A stretch of 55,750 bases of DNA from Dolichospermum planctonicum (GCF_005402965.1 NZ_BJCF01000030.1:1-55750), one strand, 5' to 3'. Counted from the stretch's first letter, positions 1 through 10,531 are shown. Notes: generated by a model not told the origin, from the sequence alone. Numbers and translations are program-made.

Positions 1-23
1 GGTTGTTCCACATAGGTTGAGCT

Positions 24-1925
24 TCATAATCTTGACTCCACAGAGAAGTGTAAACGGTTTTCTGATGATGTTTGGTCTTGAGAATTGATGTCAGTTAGAG
101 TGTGTCCCCAATCAATACGGGCTTTGAGTTGCTCTGATTTCCACTGTAAACCGAGGCCAGTTCCGACCAAAGACCCATCTTTGTTGGTATTACCAGGATT
201 TACCTTAGTATTACTACTACTCCATCCCGTGCCAAAATCTACAAAAGGAATCAGAGATAATCCGCCTTGTTGATTGACTGTACGTATAATAGGAAACTGA
301 ATTTCTGTGGATAGTAAGAAGCCATTATCCTTTAAAAGAGTATCCTGACGATAACCCCGAACGCTGGAAAATCCCCCTATACCAAACTGTTCTAGAGGTA
401 CAAGACCCTCTTTGCTCAACTGTAAGTTAGAACGCACTGTCAGTAACATATCATTTTGGCGATTTAAAGAACGTACATATTGTCCCTGTCCACGCCATGC
501 AAAAAAATGACTATCGGGAATACCGTTATTATTGGTAGTAGCATCCAATATCCCTAGTCCAAAATTAAATTGAGAATAAAGACCTAGTACAGATTTTGAG
601 TTGCGTGTCACCCAATTTTGAGAAAAGGCAATTTTAGAAATGCGAGTTTCACCGTTGTCATTTGCACCAATAGACAAAGGAAAACCGTCTGGACCGAGTT
701 TAGTTTTACTGATTTGTCGGGAAAAAGCTAAACCTAAACCCAATTCTTGACTAGGAGTTTGCCATAATGGTTGATTAAAACCTATTTCATAGTAACTGGA
801 GTTGCCAGTAATATCTAGTTGATCAAAGGGTGGTTCTGTGACGCTGGTTCTGGTTACTCCTCCAGAGACTTTAATTGTCCCATTGCGGGGATTTACTGGT
901 AAACCATAGCTGACATCTAAGGCGTTGCTACCATCGGTGTTAGAGTAACTAAGACTAAAACTATCACCCCAACCAGACAGATTATTGTCGGTAATTGTCG
1001 TTCCCCGTCGCCAACTACCGACACTGGGAGCGCGGCCGTTATTGGTGAAAATATCAATATGAAAGGTATCTGCTTCTTTGACCGTAACTTCTAACACACT
1101 TAAATCCGGTCGAACTCCCTGTGATATTTGTGCAGAAATATCCCGAATTTGGGGGTCAGTTTTCAGCAGTTGTAAAGCCTGAAGAATGCGCTCTTGATTC
1201 AGGGGAGCTTTGGTACTTAAACCCAGCCGAGAACGAATATAATCGGGTTTTAAGCGTCGAGTCCCTTTAATAACAATATTTTCGATGCCTCCTTCAATAA
1301 TTGTCACCTTAACTATTCCCCCTTGAGCGGAAATATTTTGAGGCTCAATCACCGCCGCAGAGTTGATATAACCCTGATTCCGGTACAAGTTATTTATGCG
1401 AGATTCTACTGATATTAAATCAGAAAATGTAATTTCTTGATCAATTAAATCATTGACTGCTGATCTTAATTTTTCCTGAGTAAAGGCTGTATTACCGACA
1501 AATTCAAATCCCTTGATATTCACAGTCCCCGGAACATTTTCCAAAGGGGAGGGAGTGACTGGAGAAGGGGGGGTTTCTAGTTTCGGTTCTTCTATAGGTT
1601 GGGGAGTGGGTAGAGGGGGTTCAGGTGTCGTTAATGTGGGTCTGGTGGGGATTTGACTCATGATTGATTGTGCTTGAACAACCCCTGCATTCATCAACCC
1701 CAAGGAAAAGATCCCAAAACAAGCTACACCTACCCAAGTTGTTTTAGTGGCAGATAGTACAATCGGAAAACTATGATTAGGAGGGTAAATTTTTAGCTTT
1801 TGAGAGTTTCCATGGCCGAAAATCCCTGATAGTAAGGAAAACCTGGCCAAGATGCTGGTAATATCATCTTGGCAATAATGCTGTTGCTGATAACTAACTC
1901 TCACACTAGATGCTGGCGGGCACAT
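24..1925 (-). CDS. Two-partner-secretion outer-membrane transporter (TpsB/ShlB/FhaC family)
   Basis: The 633-aa product has the layout of the Omp85/TpsB superfamily. An N-terminal hydrophobic stretch (about residues 60-86, ending in VVQAQ) looks like a signal sequence and is followed by a Pro-rich linker (about 90-130). Two POTRA-like segments follow (about 135-285; NIKGFEFVGNTAF, then IENIVIKGTRRL). The C-terminal half is a beta-barrel with the family motif around GIGGFSSVRGYRQD (about 515-530). TpsB proteins export large TpsA exoproteins across the outer membrane; no TpsA partner lies in the window. The N-terminus has about 50 residues before the hydrophobic segment, so the true start may be further in. 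Transcribed away from the nif genes. Confidence 0.85.
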   Translation of the reverse strand: MCPPASSVRVSYQQQHYCQDDITSILARFSLLSGIFGHGNSQKLKIYPPNHSFPIVLSATKTTWVGVACFGIFSLGLMNAGVVQAQSIMSQIPTRPTLTTPEPPLPTPQPIEEPKLETPPSPVTPSPLENVPGTVNIKGFEFVGNTAFTQEKLRSAVNDLIDQEITFSDLISVESRINNLYRNQGYINSAAVIEPQNISAQGGIVKVTIIEGGIENIVIKGTRRLKPDYIRSRLGLSTKAPLNQERILQALQLLKTDPQIRDISAQISQGVRPDLSVLEVTVKEADTFHIDIFTNNGRAPSVGSWRRGTTITDNNLSGWGDSFSLSYSNTDGSNALDVSYGLPVNPRNGTIKVSGGVTRTSVTEPPFDQLDITGNSSYYEIGFNQPLWQTPSQELGLGLAFSRQISKTKLGPDGFPLSIGANDNGETRISKIAFSQNWVTRNSKSVLGLYSQFNFGLGILDATTNNNGIPDSHFFAWRGQGQYVRSLNRQNDMLLTVRSNLQLSKEGLVPLEQFGIGGFSSVRGYRQDTLLKDNGFLLSTEIQFPIIRTVNQQGGLSLIPFVDFGTGWSSSNTKVNPGNTNKDGSLVGTGLGLQWKSEQLKARIDWGHTLTDINSQDQTSSENRLHFSVESRL

Positions 1926-2338
1926 GGAATAACTCCCAAGTTTCTCAACACTCGCAGTATATAATGAATCGTAATTAATTTCACAATTATCAATTAAAAA
2001 TACTGTTAAATTTTGTTAAATTTTTTAAATATAGGAATCCGGTTTGATTCGTGAATTTACTTGTGTGGTCAGGGAACTCTTAACTGGGAACTCTTAACTG
2101 GAAGAAAGACAGAATTGATACCTACTGAGTCTTGTATGGCTACGCCACGCAAGCTATCAAAAATCAAATAGGAGTCCTATATCTTTGAGAATTAATTCTA
2201 TGGGACTACCCTTATTCCGCTTTTGTGAAAAGATTTACCTCCTTTAGTCCCTTGTGAAGAGTGAAAACAAAAATCCAGTCCCCTCCCCTTTACAAGGGTT
2301 AGGGTGGTGTAATTTAATATACCGCGTTCTCCTCTGAC
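1926..2338. other. Intergenic region with no gene; repeat fragments
   Basis: No credible ORF is visible. Around 2070-2103 the phrase ggaactcttaactgg occurs twice in tandem. The same phrase sits inside the ~120-bp repeat family found at 27638, 52154 and 54340, so this may be a decayed piece of it. Further on is a generic short hairpin-rich cyanobacterial spacer (ccctccccttt...agggtggtg near 2281-2310). Confidence 0.5.
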
Positions 2339-4555
2339 TTAATTAATATCTTTCAGCACCTCCTGGACTGACTCATATCTTTGGGTAAAGTCAAGATGTA
2401 CCATCTTATTTAAAACTTTAACCAATTCGTCATTGTCATTAATATTTGCTATTCGTTGCCAATTTTGCAAAATCCCTTCATCGCTAGAGGATGTGTTAGC
2501 AATGACAATTAAACCCGTATTCCCATGTCTCCGAAAATCTCTGGGAGTTATCCCTGTTAAGGCTTGGATAGCGATAATTCCCAAAGCATAAATATCACTG
2601 TTTAATCTTGGCATTCCATTCAATTGTTCACCGGGTGCGTAACCGGAAGTACCAAACCCGATAGTTAAATTCTCTGGAGTCTGCTGTTGCGGTTGGATTT
2701 GTTTGACACCGCCAAAATCAATCAAAACAATCTTATGATCTTCTGTTCGCCTGATTAAGTTATCGGGTTTAATATCTCGGTGAATAACACCATAACCATG
2801 AACAAAAACAAGTACCTGTAAAACTTCTTTGAGGATATTGATTACCTGATCATAGGAGCAACATTTCCCAGGAGTTAACTCCTTAGTCAAAGTATGACCC
2901 TCAATATATTCCTGAATTAAATAAAATTCCTGATTTTGTTCAAAGAATGCGAGTAATTGGGGTATTTGTTGGTGTTTTCCCAAGGTTTCCAGAATATATG
3001 CTTCACTATTGAATAAACGAGTGGCAATTTTCAGGTATTCTGGATTTCGTTCAGCGGGACTGAGTTGTTTGACAACACAGAGGGGATTTCTTGGCCGTTG
3101 AGTATCTTGGGCTAGATAAGTTTTACCAAATCCACCACCACCTAATCTATCAGTAATTTGATAACGTCCTTTGAGGCGGGCATTGTTGTTTAATGGTTGT
3201 CCCGTAACATAATTGCCATTATTATAATCGGCATTGGTCTGATGCGATCGCAACTCTTCAATGTCCTTTGCTTGTTTCTCTAATATTCCCCTGATTTTTT
3301 GTTCTTCTTGCTTACTTGCATAATTACTGTAGGCAATCACGGCATTAGCTGTCAAAATTAAACTCAGTGCGGGAGCAATCACTGGCAACCATCCCCCTTG
3401 AGTAAAAATAATCAAGTTGCCGGCAAATAGAACCAATAAGGATATAGTTTGTCCTATACCTAAGCCTAATGGATGACGAATGCGGCAAGCTAAAAATCCA
3501 CCAATGGCAGACCATGTTCCTATCCAGAGGAATTCACCCCAAGGGGGTAAAAACCAAAATAAAGGCTGGTTGTTTAAAACGGCACTGAGAATCTCACTAG
3601 TAATTTGTGCATGAATTTCTACCCCTGTCATCCTCCCAGAATCGTCCGCTTTTCCAGAATTAAATGGGGTATTAAAAACATCTTTTAAACTCGGTGCTTT
3701 AGAACCTATGAAAACAATCCGGTCTTTAACTAAGTTGGGTTGAATTTTACCTGTAAGTATGTCCGTAAGAGTGACTTGTGGGGCAATTTGACGGTGAGAA
3801 CGATAATTGAGAAGAATTTGGTATCCTCGGGTGTCTGCATTTTCATAACCACCAGAGTGAGTTTCTAGGGGTTTAAAAACAACATCACGGAGTTTTAGTT
3901 CTTTTTTAGTTGTTAATTGGGGTTGAATACCGCCAACTGCTAGATATTTTGTGGCTAATTGCCAGCTTAAGGAATAGGGAGTTTGGCAATTATCGGATTT
4001 CTCTACATTCACTGAGATCAAATTACGGCGAATAAAACCATCAGTATCTTCCACTAGGTCACTAAATCCTACCTGTGATGGTTCTAAACCTTGGGGTGAT
4101 GCAATACCAACACTTTTACTGTCAGCGTGTTTACAGACTGGGACGATTATATCACTTTGCTGTAGGCGTTGTAGTAGTTTTTCGTGACCGGGTTGTACTG
4201 GTAAATCACGGAAAATGTCTAAACCAATGGCTCTAGGTTGATATTGTTGTAGTTTATCGAACAACCGATCTAAAATTTCACCGGATAAAGGCCAATTCCA
4301 TTTTTGCAGGTCTTCTTCCGTTATACCGATGATTAATAGCCGTTGATCTGGACCTTGATCAGGAAGTAGTTGTACCATCTGATCATAGATTTTCAATTCC
4401 ATGGTCTCTAATACTTGCAGTTTCTGAAGTCCTATGACTAAGACTGTCACTGCACCACAAATAATCACTGGTTGGTTTCGGAATGTGAGGAGGTTTGACA
4501 ACATTCTCCTCAGTTTATTGATGATATTGGAGTCATGTAAAATGGTCTTTTCCAT
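2339..4555 (-). CDS. CHASE2-domain serine/threonine protein kinase
   Basis: The 738-aa product is a membrane sensor kinase of a type common in cyanobacteria. A hydrophobic segment near residues 30-47 precedes a CHASE2 extracytoplasmic sensor region (about 50-335; typical phrases LLIIGITEEDLQKWNWPL and DRIVFIGSKAPSLKDVFNTPF). Two or three transmembrane helices lie at about 345-425 with a short coiled segment after them. The C-terminal Hanks-type kinase domain (about 475-738) has the Gly loop LGGGGFGKTYLA, the catalytic loop HRDIKPDN and a DFG-type IDFGGVKQ. All key kinase residues are present, so it should be active. It lies divergently upstream of nifB, but any link to nitrogen fixation is only positional. 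Confidence 0.9.
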   Translation of the reverse strand: MEKTILHDSNIINKLRRMLSNLLTFRNQPVIICGAVTVLVIGLQKLQVLETMELKIYDQMVQLLPDQGPDQRLLIIGITEEDLQKWNWPLSGEILDRLFDKLQQYQPRAIGLDIFRDLPVQPGHEKLLQRLQQSDIIVPVCKHADSKSVGIASPQGLEPSQVGFSDLVEDTDGFIRRNLISVNVEKSDNCQTPYSLSWQLATKYLAVGGIQPQLTTKKELKLRDVVFKPLETHSGGYENADTRGYQILLNYRSHRQIAPQVTLTDILTGKIQPNLVKDRIVFIGSKAPSLKDVFNTPFNSGKADDSGRMTGVEIHAQITSEILSAVLNNQPLFWFLPPWGEFLWIGTWSAIGGFLACRIRHPLGLGIGQTISLLVLFAGNLIIFTQGGWLPVIAPALSLILTANAVIAYSNYASKQEEQKIRGILEKQAKDIEELRSHQTNADYNNGNYVTGQPLNNNARLKGRYQITDRLGGGGFGKTYLAQDTQRPRNPLCVVKQLSPAERNPEYLKIATRLFNSEAYILETLGKHQQIPQLLAFFEQNQEFYLIQEYIEGHTLTKELTPGKCCSYDQVINILKEVLQVLVFVHGYGVIHRDIKPDNLIRRTEDHKIVLIDFGGVKQIQPQQQTPENLTIGFGTSGYAPGEQLNGMPRLNSDIYALGIIAIQALTGITPRDFRRHGNTGLIVIANTSSSDEGILQNWQRIANINDNDELVKVLNKMVHLDFTQRYESVQEVLKDIN

Positions 4556-5567
4556 AATTTTTTAACTTAGTAACTTAGTAACAAATCAAAACTAGTGTAA
4601 TTTAACAACACTTATATTAGATAATCACTCTGGTATTAGTATAACTGGTATTAATATAATATATTCAGGATGGTTTCCTATAACTAATCCAAGATTTTCA
4701 GACTTATACGAGATGTGATTGATAGCGTCTGTGATGTAATTATAAAGCCTATGATGAGACAATGGTGATTCATGAATCATCCCTAGTTTTCTGATATTTG
4801 GCCTAAATCCTAATCATGATCAAAAAATTAAATCTTTTGCAAATAATCTGCATTAACATCAATCCCTTATTAAGGCTAAATCCCTTATCCAGCAAGAGAT
4901 GTAACTACAATTTACATCACCAATCATCGAAAAATTAAAAAAATATAAATTGCATTTTTAGAGAAAAAAATGATAGGCTGTATACATACGGCAAATCTCA
5001 GGCTTATCAGGCACTCTAACTCTTAATCCCCCAATGCTTTCAAGAGTTTGAAACGGAAAACAGAATTTAGTCCCCCTTGCTTGATAAAGGGAGGGTTAGG
5101 CTGGGGTAAAAACCGGATGTTGTGGGAAAGTTGAGTACAGTTGAATCTCAGAAAAACCAATAAAAATCCGGCTGAAATCCTTACAGACATTGAGTTAGAG
5201 ATGAGTACAAAGAAATCCTGAACCCCTAACTATAAATACTCGTACCCCTGACTATAAATACCTGCACCCCAACCCAAAAAAATCTTTTTTAATTTTTGTA
5301 TCGTTGCAATACAAGGATTTAAGGATTTGAGTACAAACATAATAAATCTAATAAGTTCTATCCTTGGTCAACCAAGGGGGACAAAAAAAAAGGCTGCTAT
5401 AAATCATTTATCGCCAATCACTTAACGCTCCTTAACAAAATCAAGTTAATAGTCAAAAGTGTGTGGAGGGATGAGATTAGCACCATGTCTAAGATTATAT
5501 TGACATTGGCAGTAGTAACAGCATCTCCCACAGTGGCTCTCAAGTCCACCGCAAACAGCGAAATTCA
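4556..5567 (+). promoter_or_regulatory. Long nifB upstream region (about 1 kb)
   Basis: AT-rich, between the divergent kinase gene and nifB. The nif cluster promoter is expected here because in Anabaena-type clusters the nifB promoter drives much of the operon under CnfR (PatB) control; this is family knowledge and I did not identify a CnfR site. Visible structure: a 22-bp tandem repeat at 5222-5265 (acccctaactataaatactc then acccctgactataaatacct, followed by acccc), a generic spacer repeat near 5065-5110, and a small upstream ORF at 5485-5571. A GGAGG is present at 5465-5469. Confidence 0.5.
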
Positions 5568-5571
5568 ATGA
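5485..5571 (+). CDS. Putative 28-codon upstream ORF overlapping the nifB start
   Basis: ATG at 5485 opens a 28-codon frame ([11 protein letters not shown]...NSEIQ) that ends in TGA at 5569-5571. The nifB ATG is 5568-5570, so the two overlap as ATGA, the classical arrangement for translational coupling. A GGAGG at 5465-5469 is about 15 bases upstream, longer than ideal spacing. The predicted peptide is mildly hydrophobic and matches nothing I know. It may be a leader peptide or a chance ORF. Confidence 0.35.
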   Translation: MSKIILTLAVVTASPTVALKSTANSEIQ

Positions 5572-7016
5572 CACTACCTGCTACCAACATTCTCACCTCC
5601 GACGGCCTGCGAGATCAGGATTCTATTATCATCCCCGCTAAATCTGGTAATTGCGGTTGCGACAGCAGCACAACTCCAGAAATGGACGAAAAACTTATAG
5701 AACGCATTGCTAAACACCCCTGTTATAGCGAAGAAGCTCATCATCACTATGCACGGATGCACGTTGCCGTTGCCCCTGCCTGCAACATTCAATGTAACTA
5801 TTGTAACCGCAAGTATGACTGTGCTAACGAAAGTCGTCCAGGGGTAGTGAGTGAACTGCTCACACCAGAAGAAGCCGCCCATAAAGTGTTAGTAATTGCG
5901 GGTAAAATTCCGCAAATGACCGTATTGGGAGTAGCTGGACCTGGTGATCCTTTGGCTAATCCAGAAAAAACTTTTCGGACTTTTGAACTAATTGCAGACA
6001 AAGCGCCAGATATTAAATTGTGCTTATCTACTAACGGTTTGATGCTCACAGAATATATTGATCGCATTAAACAATTAAATATAGATCACGTTACCATTAC
6101 CCTTAATACCATTGACCCCGAAATAGGCGCGCAAATCTATTCTTGGGTTCACTATAAACGCAAGCGTTACAGAGGTGTGGAAGGAGCAAAAATTCTTCTA
6201 GAAAAACAATTAGAAGGACTGCAAGCCCTCAAAGAAGCTGATATCTTATGTAAAGTTAATTCTGTAATGATTCCGGGAATTAATGACCAACATTTGGTAG
6301 AAGTTAATCAAGCAATTCGGGAGAGAGGCGCGTTTTTACATAACATTATGCCGCTAATTTCTGCACCAGAACATGGTACACATTTCGGTTTAACCGGTCA
6401 ACGTGGACCAACAGGAAAAGAACTGAAAGAAGTCCAAGATAATTGTTCTGGTAACATGAAAATGATGCGCCACTGTCGTCAGTGTCGAGCAGATGCGGTA
6501 GGATTATTAGGAGAAGATCGTAGCCAGGAATTTACTAAAGATAAGTTCATGGAAATGACTCCAGAATATAACTTTGAAACCCGCCAAGAAGTTCACGAAG
6601 GTATTGAGAAATTTAGAGAAGAAATTAAAGCCGCAAAAGATAAAGTATTGACTGGCAAAAAATCTGCTAATAATCCTAAAATCTTGGTTGCAGTAGCCAC
6701 AAAAGGCGGTGGATTAGTTAACCAACACTTCGGACACGCCAAAGAATTTCAAGTTTATGAAGTTGATGGTAATGAAGTTCGTTTTGTTAGTCACCGCAAG
6801 ATTGATCAATATTGTCAAGGTGGTTACAGCGAAGCAGCTACCGCAGATAATATAATGAAGGCAATTGCAGATTGTAAAGCAGTCCTGGTATCGAAAATAG
6901 GCAACTGTCCTCAAGAAAAATTAGAAGCAGCAGGAATAAAAGCTGTTGAAGCCTACGACGTAATTGAAAAGGTTGCTTTAGAATTTTACGAGCAATATGT
7001 TCAGGTTAATGGGTAA
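5568..7016 (+). CDS. nifB: NifB, radical SAM FeMo-cofactor precursor (NifB-co) synthase
   Basis: The 482-aa product makes the 8Fe-9S-C precursor of FeMo-cofactor. The radical SAM cluster motif CX3CX2C is seen as CNIQCNYC (about residues 68-75), preceded by [14 protein letters not shown]. The C-terminal NifX-like domain begins near residue 370 ([22 protein letters not shown]). Length and content agree with cyanobacterial NifB. The start at 5568 gives the expected Met-Thr N-terminus and overlaps a small upstream ORF. It is the first gene of the rightward nif cluster; a heptamer-repeat spacer separates it from fdxN. Not interrupted. Confidence 0.98.
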   Translation: MTLPATNILTSDGLRDQDSIIIPAKSGNCGCDSSTTPEMDEKLIERIAKHPCYSEEAHHHYARMHVAVAPACNIQCNYCNRKYDCANESRPGVVSELLTPEEAAHKVLVIAGKIPQMTVLGVAGPGDPLANPEKTFRTFELIADKAPDIKLCLSTNGLMLTEYIDRIKQLNIDHVTITLNTIDPEIGAQIYSWVHYKRKRYRGVEGAKILLEKQLEGLQALKEADILCKVNSVMIPGINDQHLVEVNQAIRERGAFLHNIMPLISAPEHGTHFGLTGQRGPTGKELKEVQDNCSGNMKMMRHCRQCRADAVGLLGEDRSQEFTKDKFMEMTPEYNFETRQEVHEGIEKFREEIKAAKDKVLTGKKSANNPKILVAVATKGGGLVNQHFGHAKEFQVYEVDGNEVRFVSHRKIDQYCQGGYSEAATADNIMKAIADCKAVLVSKIGNCPQEKLEAAGIKAVEAYDVIEKVALEFYEQYVQVNG

Positions 7017-7100
7017 TTCAATTTTGGATTTTGGATTTTGGATTTTATTGAATTAACTCTAATCTAAAATCTAAAATCTAAAATCTAAAATCTCAGAGGT
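7017..7100. repeat. Heptameric short tandem repeats (STRR), inverted arrays
   Basis: The nifB-fdxN spacer carries tandem attttgg units (7021-7047) followed by tandem tctaaaa units (about 7062-7093). The two arrays are roughly complementary and could fold into a long hairpin in nif mRNA. Heptameric STRR sequences are typical of heterocystous cyanobacteria. A related array lies between nifS and nifU. Confidence 0.8.
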
Positions 7101-7108
7101 AAATAATC

Positions 7109-7453
7109 ATGGCTTACAAAATTACTAGCCACTGTATTTCTTGCAAGTTGTGTTTACCTGTTTGTCCTACTGGTGCAATTCAAGAAGTTGATGGTAATTA
7201 TTGGATTGATTCTCAACTTTGCACAAATTGCGCTGGTAGTATTCACACCGTACCTCAATGTAAGGCCACTTGTCCGACTGCTGATGGTTGTGTTCAACAA
7301 TCTAGTGATTATTGGGAAAGTTGGTTTGCTTATTACCACCGTGTTTTAGCAAAATTAACAAATAAACAAGACTACTGGGAGCGTTGGTATAGCTCTTATT
7401 CTCAGAAGTTTTCCCAACAGTTGCAAAAGCATCAAGGCCAAGTAATTATATAG
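7109..7453 (+). CDS. fdxN: FdxN, bacterial-type 2[4Fe-4S] ferredoxin
   Basis: The 114-aa product has a first cluster motif CISCKLCLPVCP near the N-terminus (residues 9-20). A second Cys set is CTNC (38-41) and CKATCP (52-57). It is an electron-transfer ferredoxin encoded between nifB and nifS as in other heterocystous cyanobacteria. In Anabaena PCC 7120 this gene is interrupted by the 55-kb fdxN element excised by XisF; here it is continuous, although a XisF-type recombinase is found in nifH. Confidence 0.95.
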   Translation: MAYKITSHCISCKLCLPVCPTGAIQEVDGNYWIDSQLCTNCAGSIHTVPQCKATCPTADGCVQQSSDYWESWFAYYHRVLAKLTNKQDYWERWYSSYSQKFSQQLQKHQGQVII

Positions 7454-7550
7454 GTGATTTCATGGGTGATAGGTAATAGGTAATATTTTCCCCCATTACC
7501 TATTACCAATTACCAGTTAATAATTCTAGCTAATTACTCATAATCTTTAT

Positions 7551-8768
7551 ATGGAAACCATGCAAAATAATTGCATTTATCTTGATAATAATGCCACCAC
7601 CAAAATAGATCCTCAAGTTGTTGAGGCTATGATGCCTTATTTAACGGATTATTATGCTAATCCTTCCAGTATGCACACTTTTGGTGGACAATTGGGAAAA
7701 GCTGTAAAAACAGCCAGAGAACAAATTGCTGCTTTACTCGGAGCCGAAGAATCAGAAATTGTTTTTACCAGTTGCGGAACTGAAGGTGATAATGCTGCTA
7801 TTCATGCGGCGTTATTAGCTCAACCAGAAAAACGTCATATCATCACTTCTCAAGTAGAACATCCCGCAGTTTTAAATGTCTGTAAACAATTAGAATCTAA
7901 AGGTTATCAAGTTACCTATTTGTCAGTCAATTCTCAAGGACAAATAGACTTGAATGAGTTAGAAGCTTCTTTAACTGGTAACACTGCTTTAGTAACAGTA
8001 ATGTATGCCAATAATGAAACTGGCACAATTTTTCCCATTGAAGAAATTGGTGTTAGAGTTAAAGAATATGGAGCTATCTTCCACGTTGATGCAGTGCAAG
8101 CGGTAGGTAAAATACCCTTAAATATGAAGACCAGCACCATAGATATGTTAACTATATCTGGTCACAAAATTCATGCTCCTAAAGGTATTGGTGCTTTGTA
8201 TGTTAAACGTGGGGTTCGTTTCCGCCCTTTCTTAGTTGGTGGACATCAAGAACGAGGACGTAGAGCAGGTACAGAGAATGTTCCCGGAATTATTGCTTTA
8301 GGGAAAGCTGCGGAATTGGAATTATCACATTTAGCAGAAGCAACAAAGAAAGAAAGAAAGTTACGCGATTATTTAGAACAATCTCTTCTGGCTAAAATTC
8401 CTGATTGTCAAGTAAATGGTGATATTAAAAATAGATTACCAAATACGACAAATATCGGTTTCAAATATATTGAAGGTGAAGCAATTTTGCTCTCTTTAAA
8501 TAAGTACGGTATTTGCGCTTCTTCTGGTTCTGCTTGTACTTCTGGTTCTCTTGAACCTTCTCATGTTTTACGAGCTATGGGTTTACCCTACACTACTTTA
8601 CATGGCTCAATTCGCTTTAGTCTTTCTCGTTATACTACGGAAGCAGAAATTAATCAAGTAATTGCAGTCATGCCGGAAATTGTTGACCGTCTACGGGCTT
8701 TATCTCCCTTCAAAAATGATAATGCCGATTGGTTACAACAACAAGGACAAACTTTAGTAAATAGGTAA
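7551..8768 (+). CDS. nifS: NifS, cysteine desulfurase
   Basis: The 405-aa PLP enzyme supplies sulfur for nitrogenase Fe-S clusters. Visible motifs are YLDNNATTK at the N-terminus, the PLP-lysine segment TISGHKIHAPKG (about residues 202-213) and the catalytic-cysteine loop SSGSACTSGS (about 325-334), giving the full group I desulfurase pattern. Two in-frame ATGs (7551 and 7560) are possible starts and neither has a strong Shine-Dalgarno. It works with NifU immediately downstream. The spacers on both sides carry short inverted repeats of ggtaat/attacc type. Confidence 0.97.
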   Translation: METMQNNCIYLDNNATTKIDPQVVEAMMPYLTDYYANPSSMHTFGGQLGKAVKTAREQIAALLGAEESEIVFTSCGTEGDNAAIHAALLAQPEKRHIITSQVEHPAVLNVCKQLESKGYQVTYLSVNSQGQIDLNELEASLTGNTALVTVMYANNETGTIFPIEEIGVRVKEYGAIFHVDAVQAVGKIPLNMKTSTIDMLTISGHKIHAPKGIGALYVKRGVRFRPFLVGGHQERGRRAGTENVPGIIALGKAAELELSHLAEATKKERKLRDYLEQSLLAKIPDCQVNGDIKNRLPNTTNIGFKYIEGEAILLSLNKYGICASSGSACTSGSLEPSHVLRAMGLPYTTLHGSIRFSLSRYTTEAEINQVIAVMPEIVDRLRALSPFKNDNADWLQQQGQTLVNR

Positions 8769-8862
8769 TGGGTAATGGGTTATAGGTAATGGGATTCCTC
8801 TATTACCAATTACCAATTACCAATCCAAAATCTAAAATCCAAAATCTAAAATCTAAAATTAG
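8764..8862. repeat. Short tandem and inverted repeats between nifS and nifU
   Basis: The spacer contains taatggg-type repeats (8765-8795) facing ttaccaa-type repeats (8800-8825), which can pair. A run of heptamers ccaaaat/ctaaaat follows (8824-8858). It is the same repeat type as in the nifB-fdxN spacer. Confidence 0.75.
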
Positions 8863-8864
8863 CT

Positions 8865-9776
8865 ATGTGGGACTACACTGATAAAGTATTAGAGTTATTT
8901 TACGATCCTAAAAATCAAGGTGCAATTGAAGAAACCGGTGAAGCTGGTGTCAAGGTGGCAACTGGTGAAGTGGGAAGTATTGCTTGTGGTGATGCTTTAA
9001 GATTACATTTGAAGGTTGAAGAAGCAACAGATAAAATTCTGGATGCACGTTTTCAAACTTTTGGTTGTACTAGTGCGATCGCTTCTTCTAGTGCTTTAAC
9101 TGAAATGATTAAAGGTCTAACTTTAGATGAAGCTTTGGGAGTAACAAATAAGGAAATCGCTGATTATTTAGGTGGTCTACCTGAAGCAAAGATGCACTGT
9201 TCTGTTATGGGTCAAGAGGCTTTAGAAGCTGCCATTTATAATTATCGTGGTATTCCTCTAGAGGCACATGACGATGAAGAAGGTGTCCTCATCTGTAGTT
9301 GTTTCGGAATAACTGATGCTAAGATTAAAAAAGCAGTCGCCCAAAACAATCTCTTCAGTGCCGAACAAGTAACAAATTATGTAAAAGCTGGTGGCGGATG
9401 CGGTTCTTGTTTAACGAAGATTGATGATATAATCAAGGAAGTTCAGCAGGAGTTCGCCCAACAAAATCTCAACATCTACGGCGCGAAAACTAAAACAGAA
9501 ATTCCTAATTCAAAGTTTATTGCAGAGCAACAAAAACCATTAACTACAGTCCAAAAAATTGCCCTGATTCAAAAAGTATTAGATGAAGAAGTCCGACCCG
9601 TGTTAATCGCCGACGGGGGAGATGTAGAACTTTATGATGTCGAAGGTGATAAAGTTAAGGTAATTCTTCAAGGTGCTTGCGGTTCATGTTCTAGCAGTAC
9701 CGCTACTTTAAAGATTGCCATTGAAGCGAGATTACGCGATCGCATCAGCAAAGAAATTATTGTCGAAGCAGTTTAG
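8865..9776 (+). CDS. nifU: NifU, Fe-S cluster assembly scaffold
   Basis: The 303-aa product has the three-domain architecture of NifU. The N-terminal IscU-like domain (about 1-125) has its Cys at GSIACGDAL, FGCTSAIAS and KMHCSVMG. The central domain, with CSCFGIT and GGGCGSCL (about 143-182), binds a permanent [2Fe-2S] cluster. The C-terminal Nfu domain has GACGSCSSS (about 274-282). It builds clusters with sulfur from NifS for NifH and NifB. It is the last gene before the nifH leader. Confidence 0.97.
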   Translation: MWDYTDKVLELFYDPKNQGAIEETGEAGVKVATGEVGSIACGDALRLHLKVEEATDKILDARFQTFGCTSAIASSSALTEMIKGLTLDEALGVTNKEIADYLGGLPEAKMHCSVMGQEALEAAIYNYRGIPLEAHDDEEGVLICSCFGITDAKIKKAVAQNNLFSAEQVTNYVKAGGGCGSCLTKIDDIIKEVQQEFAQQNLNIYGAKTKTEIPNSKFIAEQQKPLTTVQKIALIQKVLDEEVRPVLIADGGDVELYDVEGDKVKVILQGACGSCSSSTATLKIAIEARLRDRISKEIIVEAV

Positions 9777-10216
<440 letters not shown>

Positions 10217-10378
10217 TAAGTCATACAAAACGATATAAGATTCTTGATTCTTGAGAAACACAAAACTTGATTTGATATTTAATTTTGTGTCTGAATAATA
10301 AAATAAATTTGTTCATCATCAACAGACAAAAATATCAAAAAATAGCTAGGCTATTTACAAGAGTTCACTTATTATGAT

Positions 10379-10531
10379 ATGCAGGAAACAGCGACTCAAG
10401 TATTGATTCGTGTCTCTAAAAAATGGTATAGGATTCGGTATTTAGATCCTGATACCAGAAAGAGATTAATGTTATTATCAGAGGAAGAATTTGAAGTAGA
10501 ACTTCAAGGGCTGCTTAAACCCGCAGTTTGA
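10379..10531 (+). CDS. Putative 50-aa protein in nifH element 1
   Basis: The ATG at 10379 opens a frame MQETATQVLI...GLLKPAV ending at 10529-10531. It overlaps the 3' end of the convergent recombinase gene by 17 bp. The product is charged and mixed (RVSKKWYRIRYLDPDTRKR), unlike random AT-rich translation, but I do not recognise it and no clear Shine-Dalgarno is seen. It could be a small accessory factor, in the position that helper genes (xisH, xisI) hold for XisF in PCC 7120, but it does not look like either. Confidence 0.35.
   Translation: MQETATQVLIRVSKKWYRIRYLDPDTRKRLMLLSEEEFEVELQGLLKPAV

Noticed and set aside
5574-6914. Several minus-strand ORFs inside nifB (5574-5882, 5798-6067, 6714-6914)
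   Set aside because: They are antisense shadows of a strongly conserved gene and have no family resemblance or ribosome sites.
7109-7453. An fdxN excision element as in PCC 7120
   Set aside because: fdxN is continuous with both cluster motifs and normal length.
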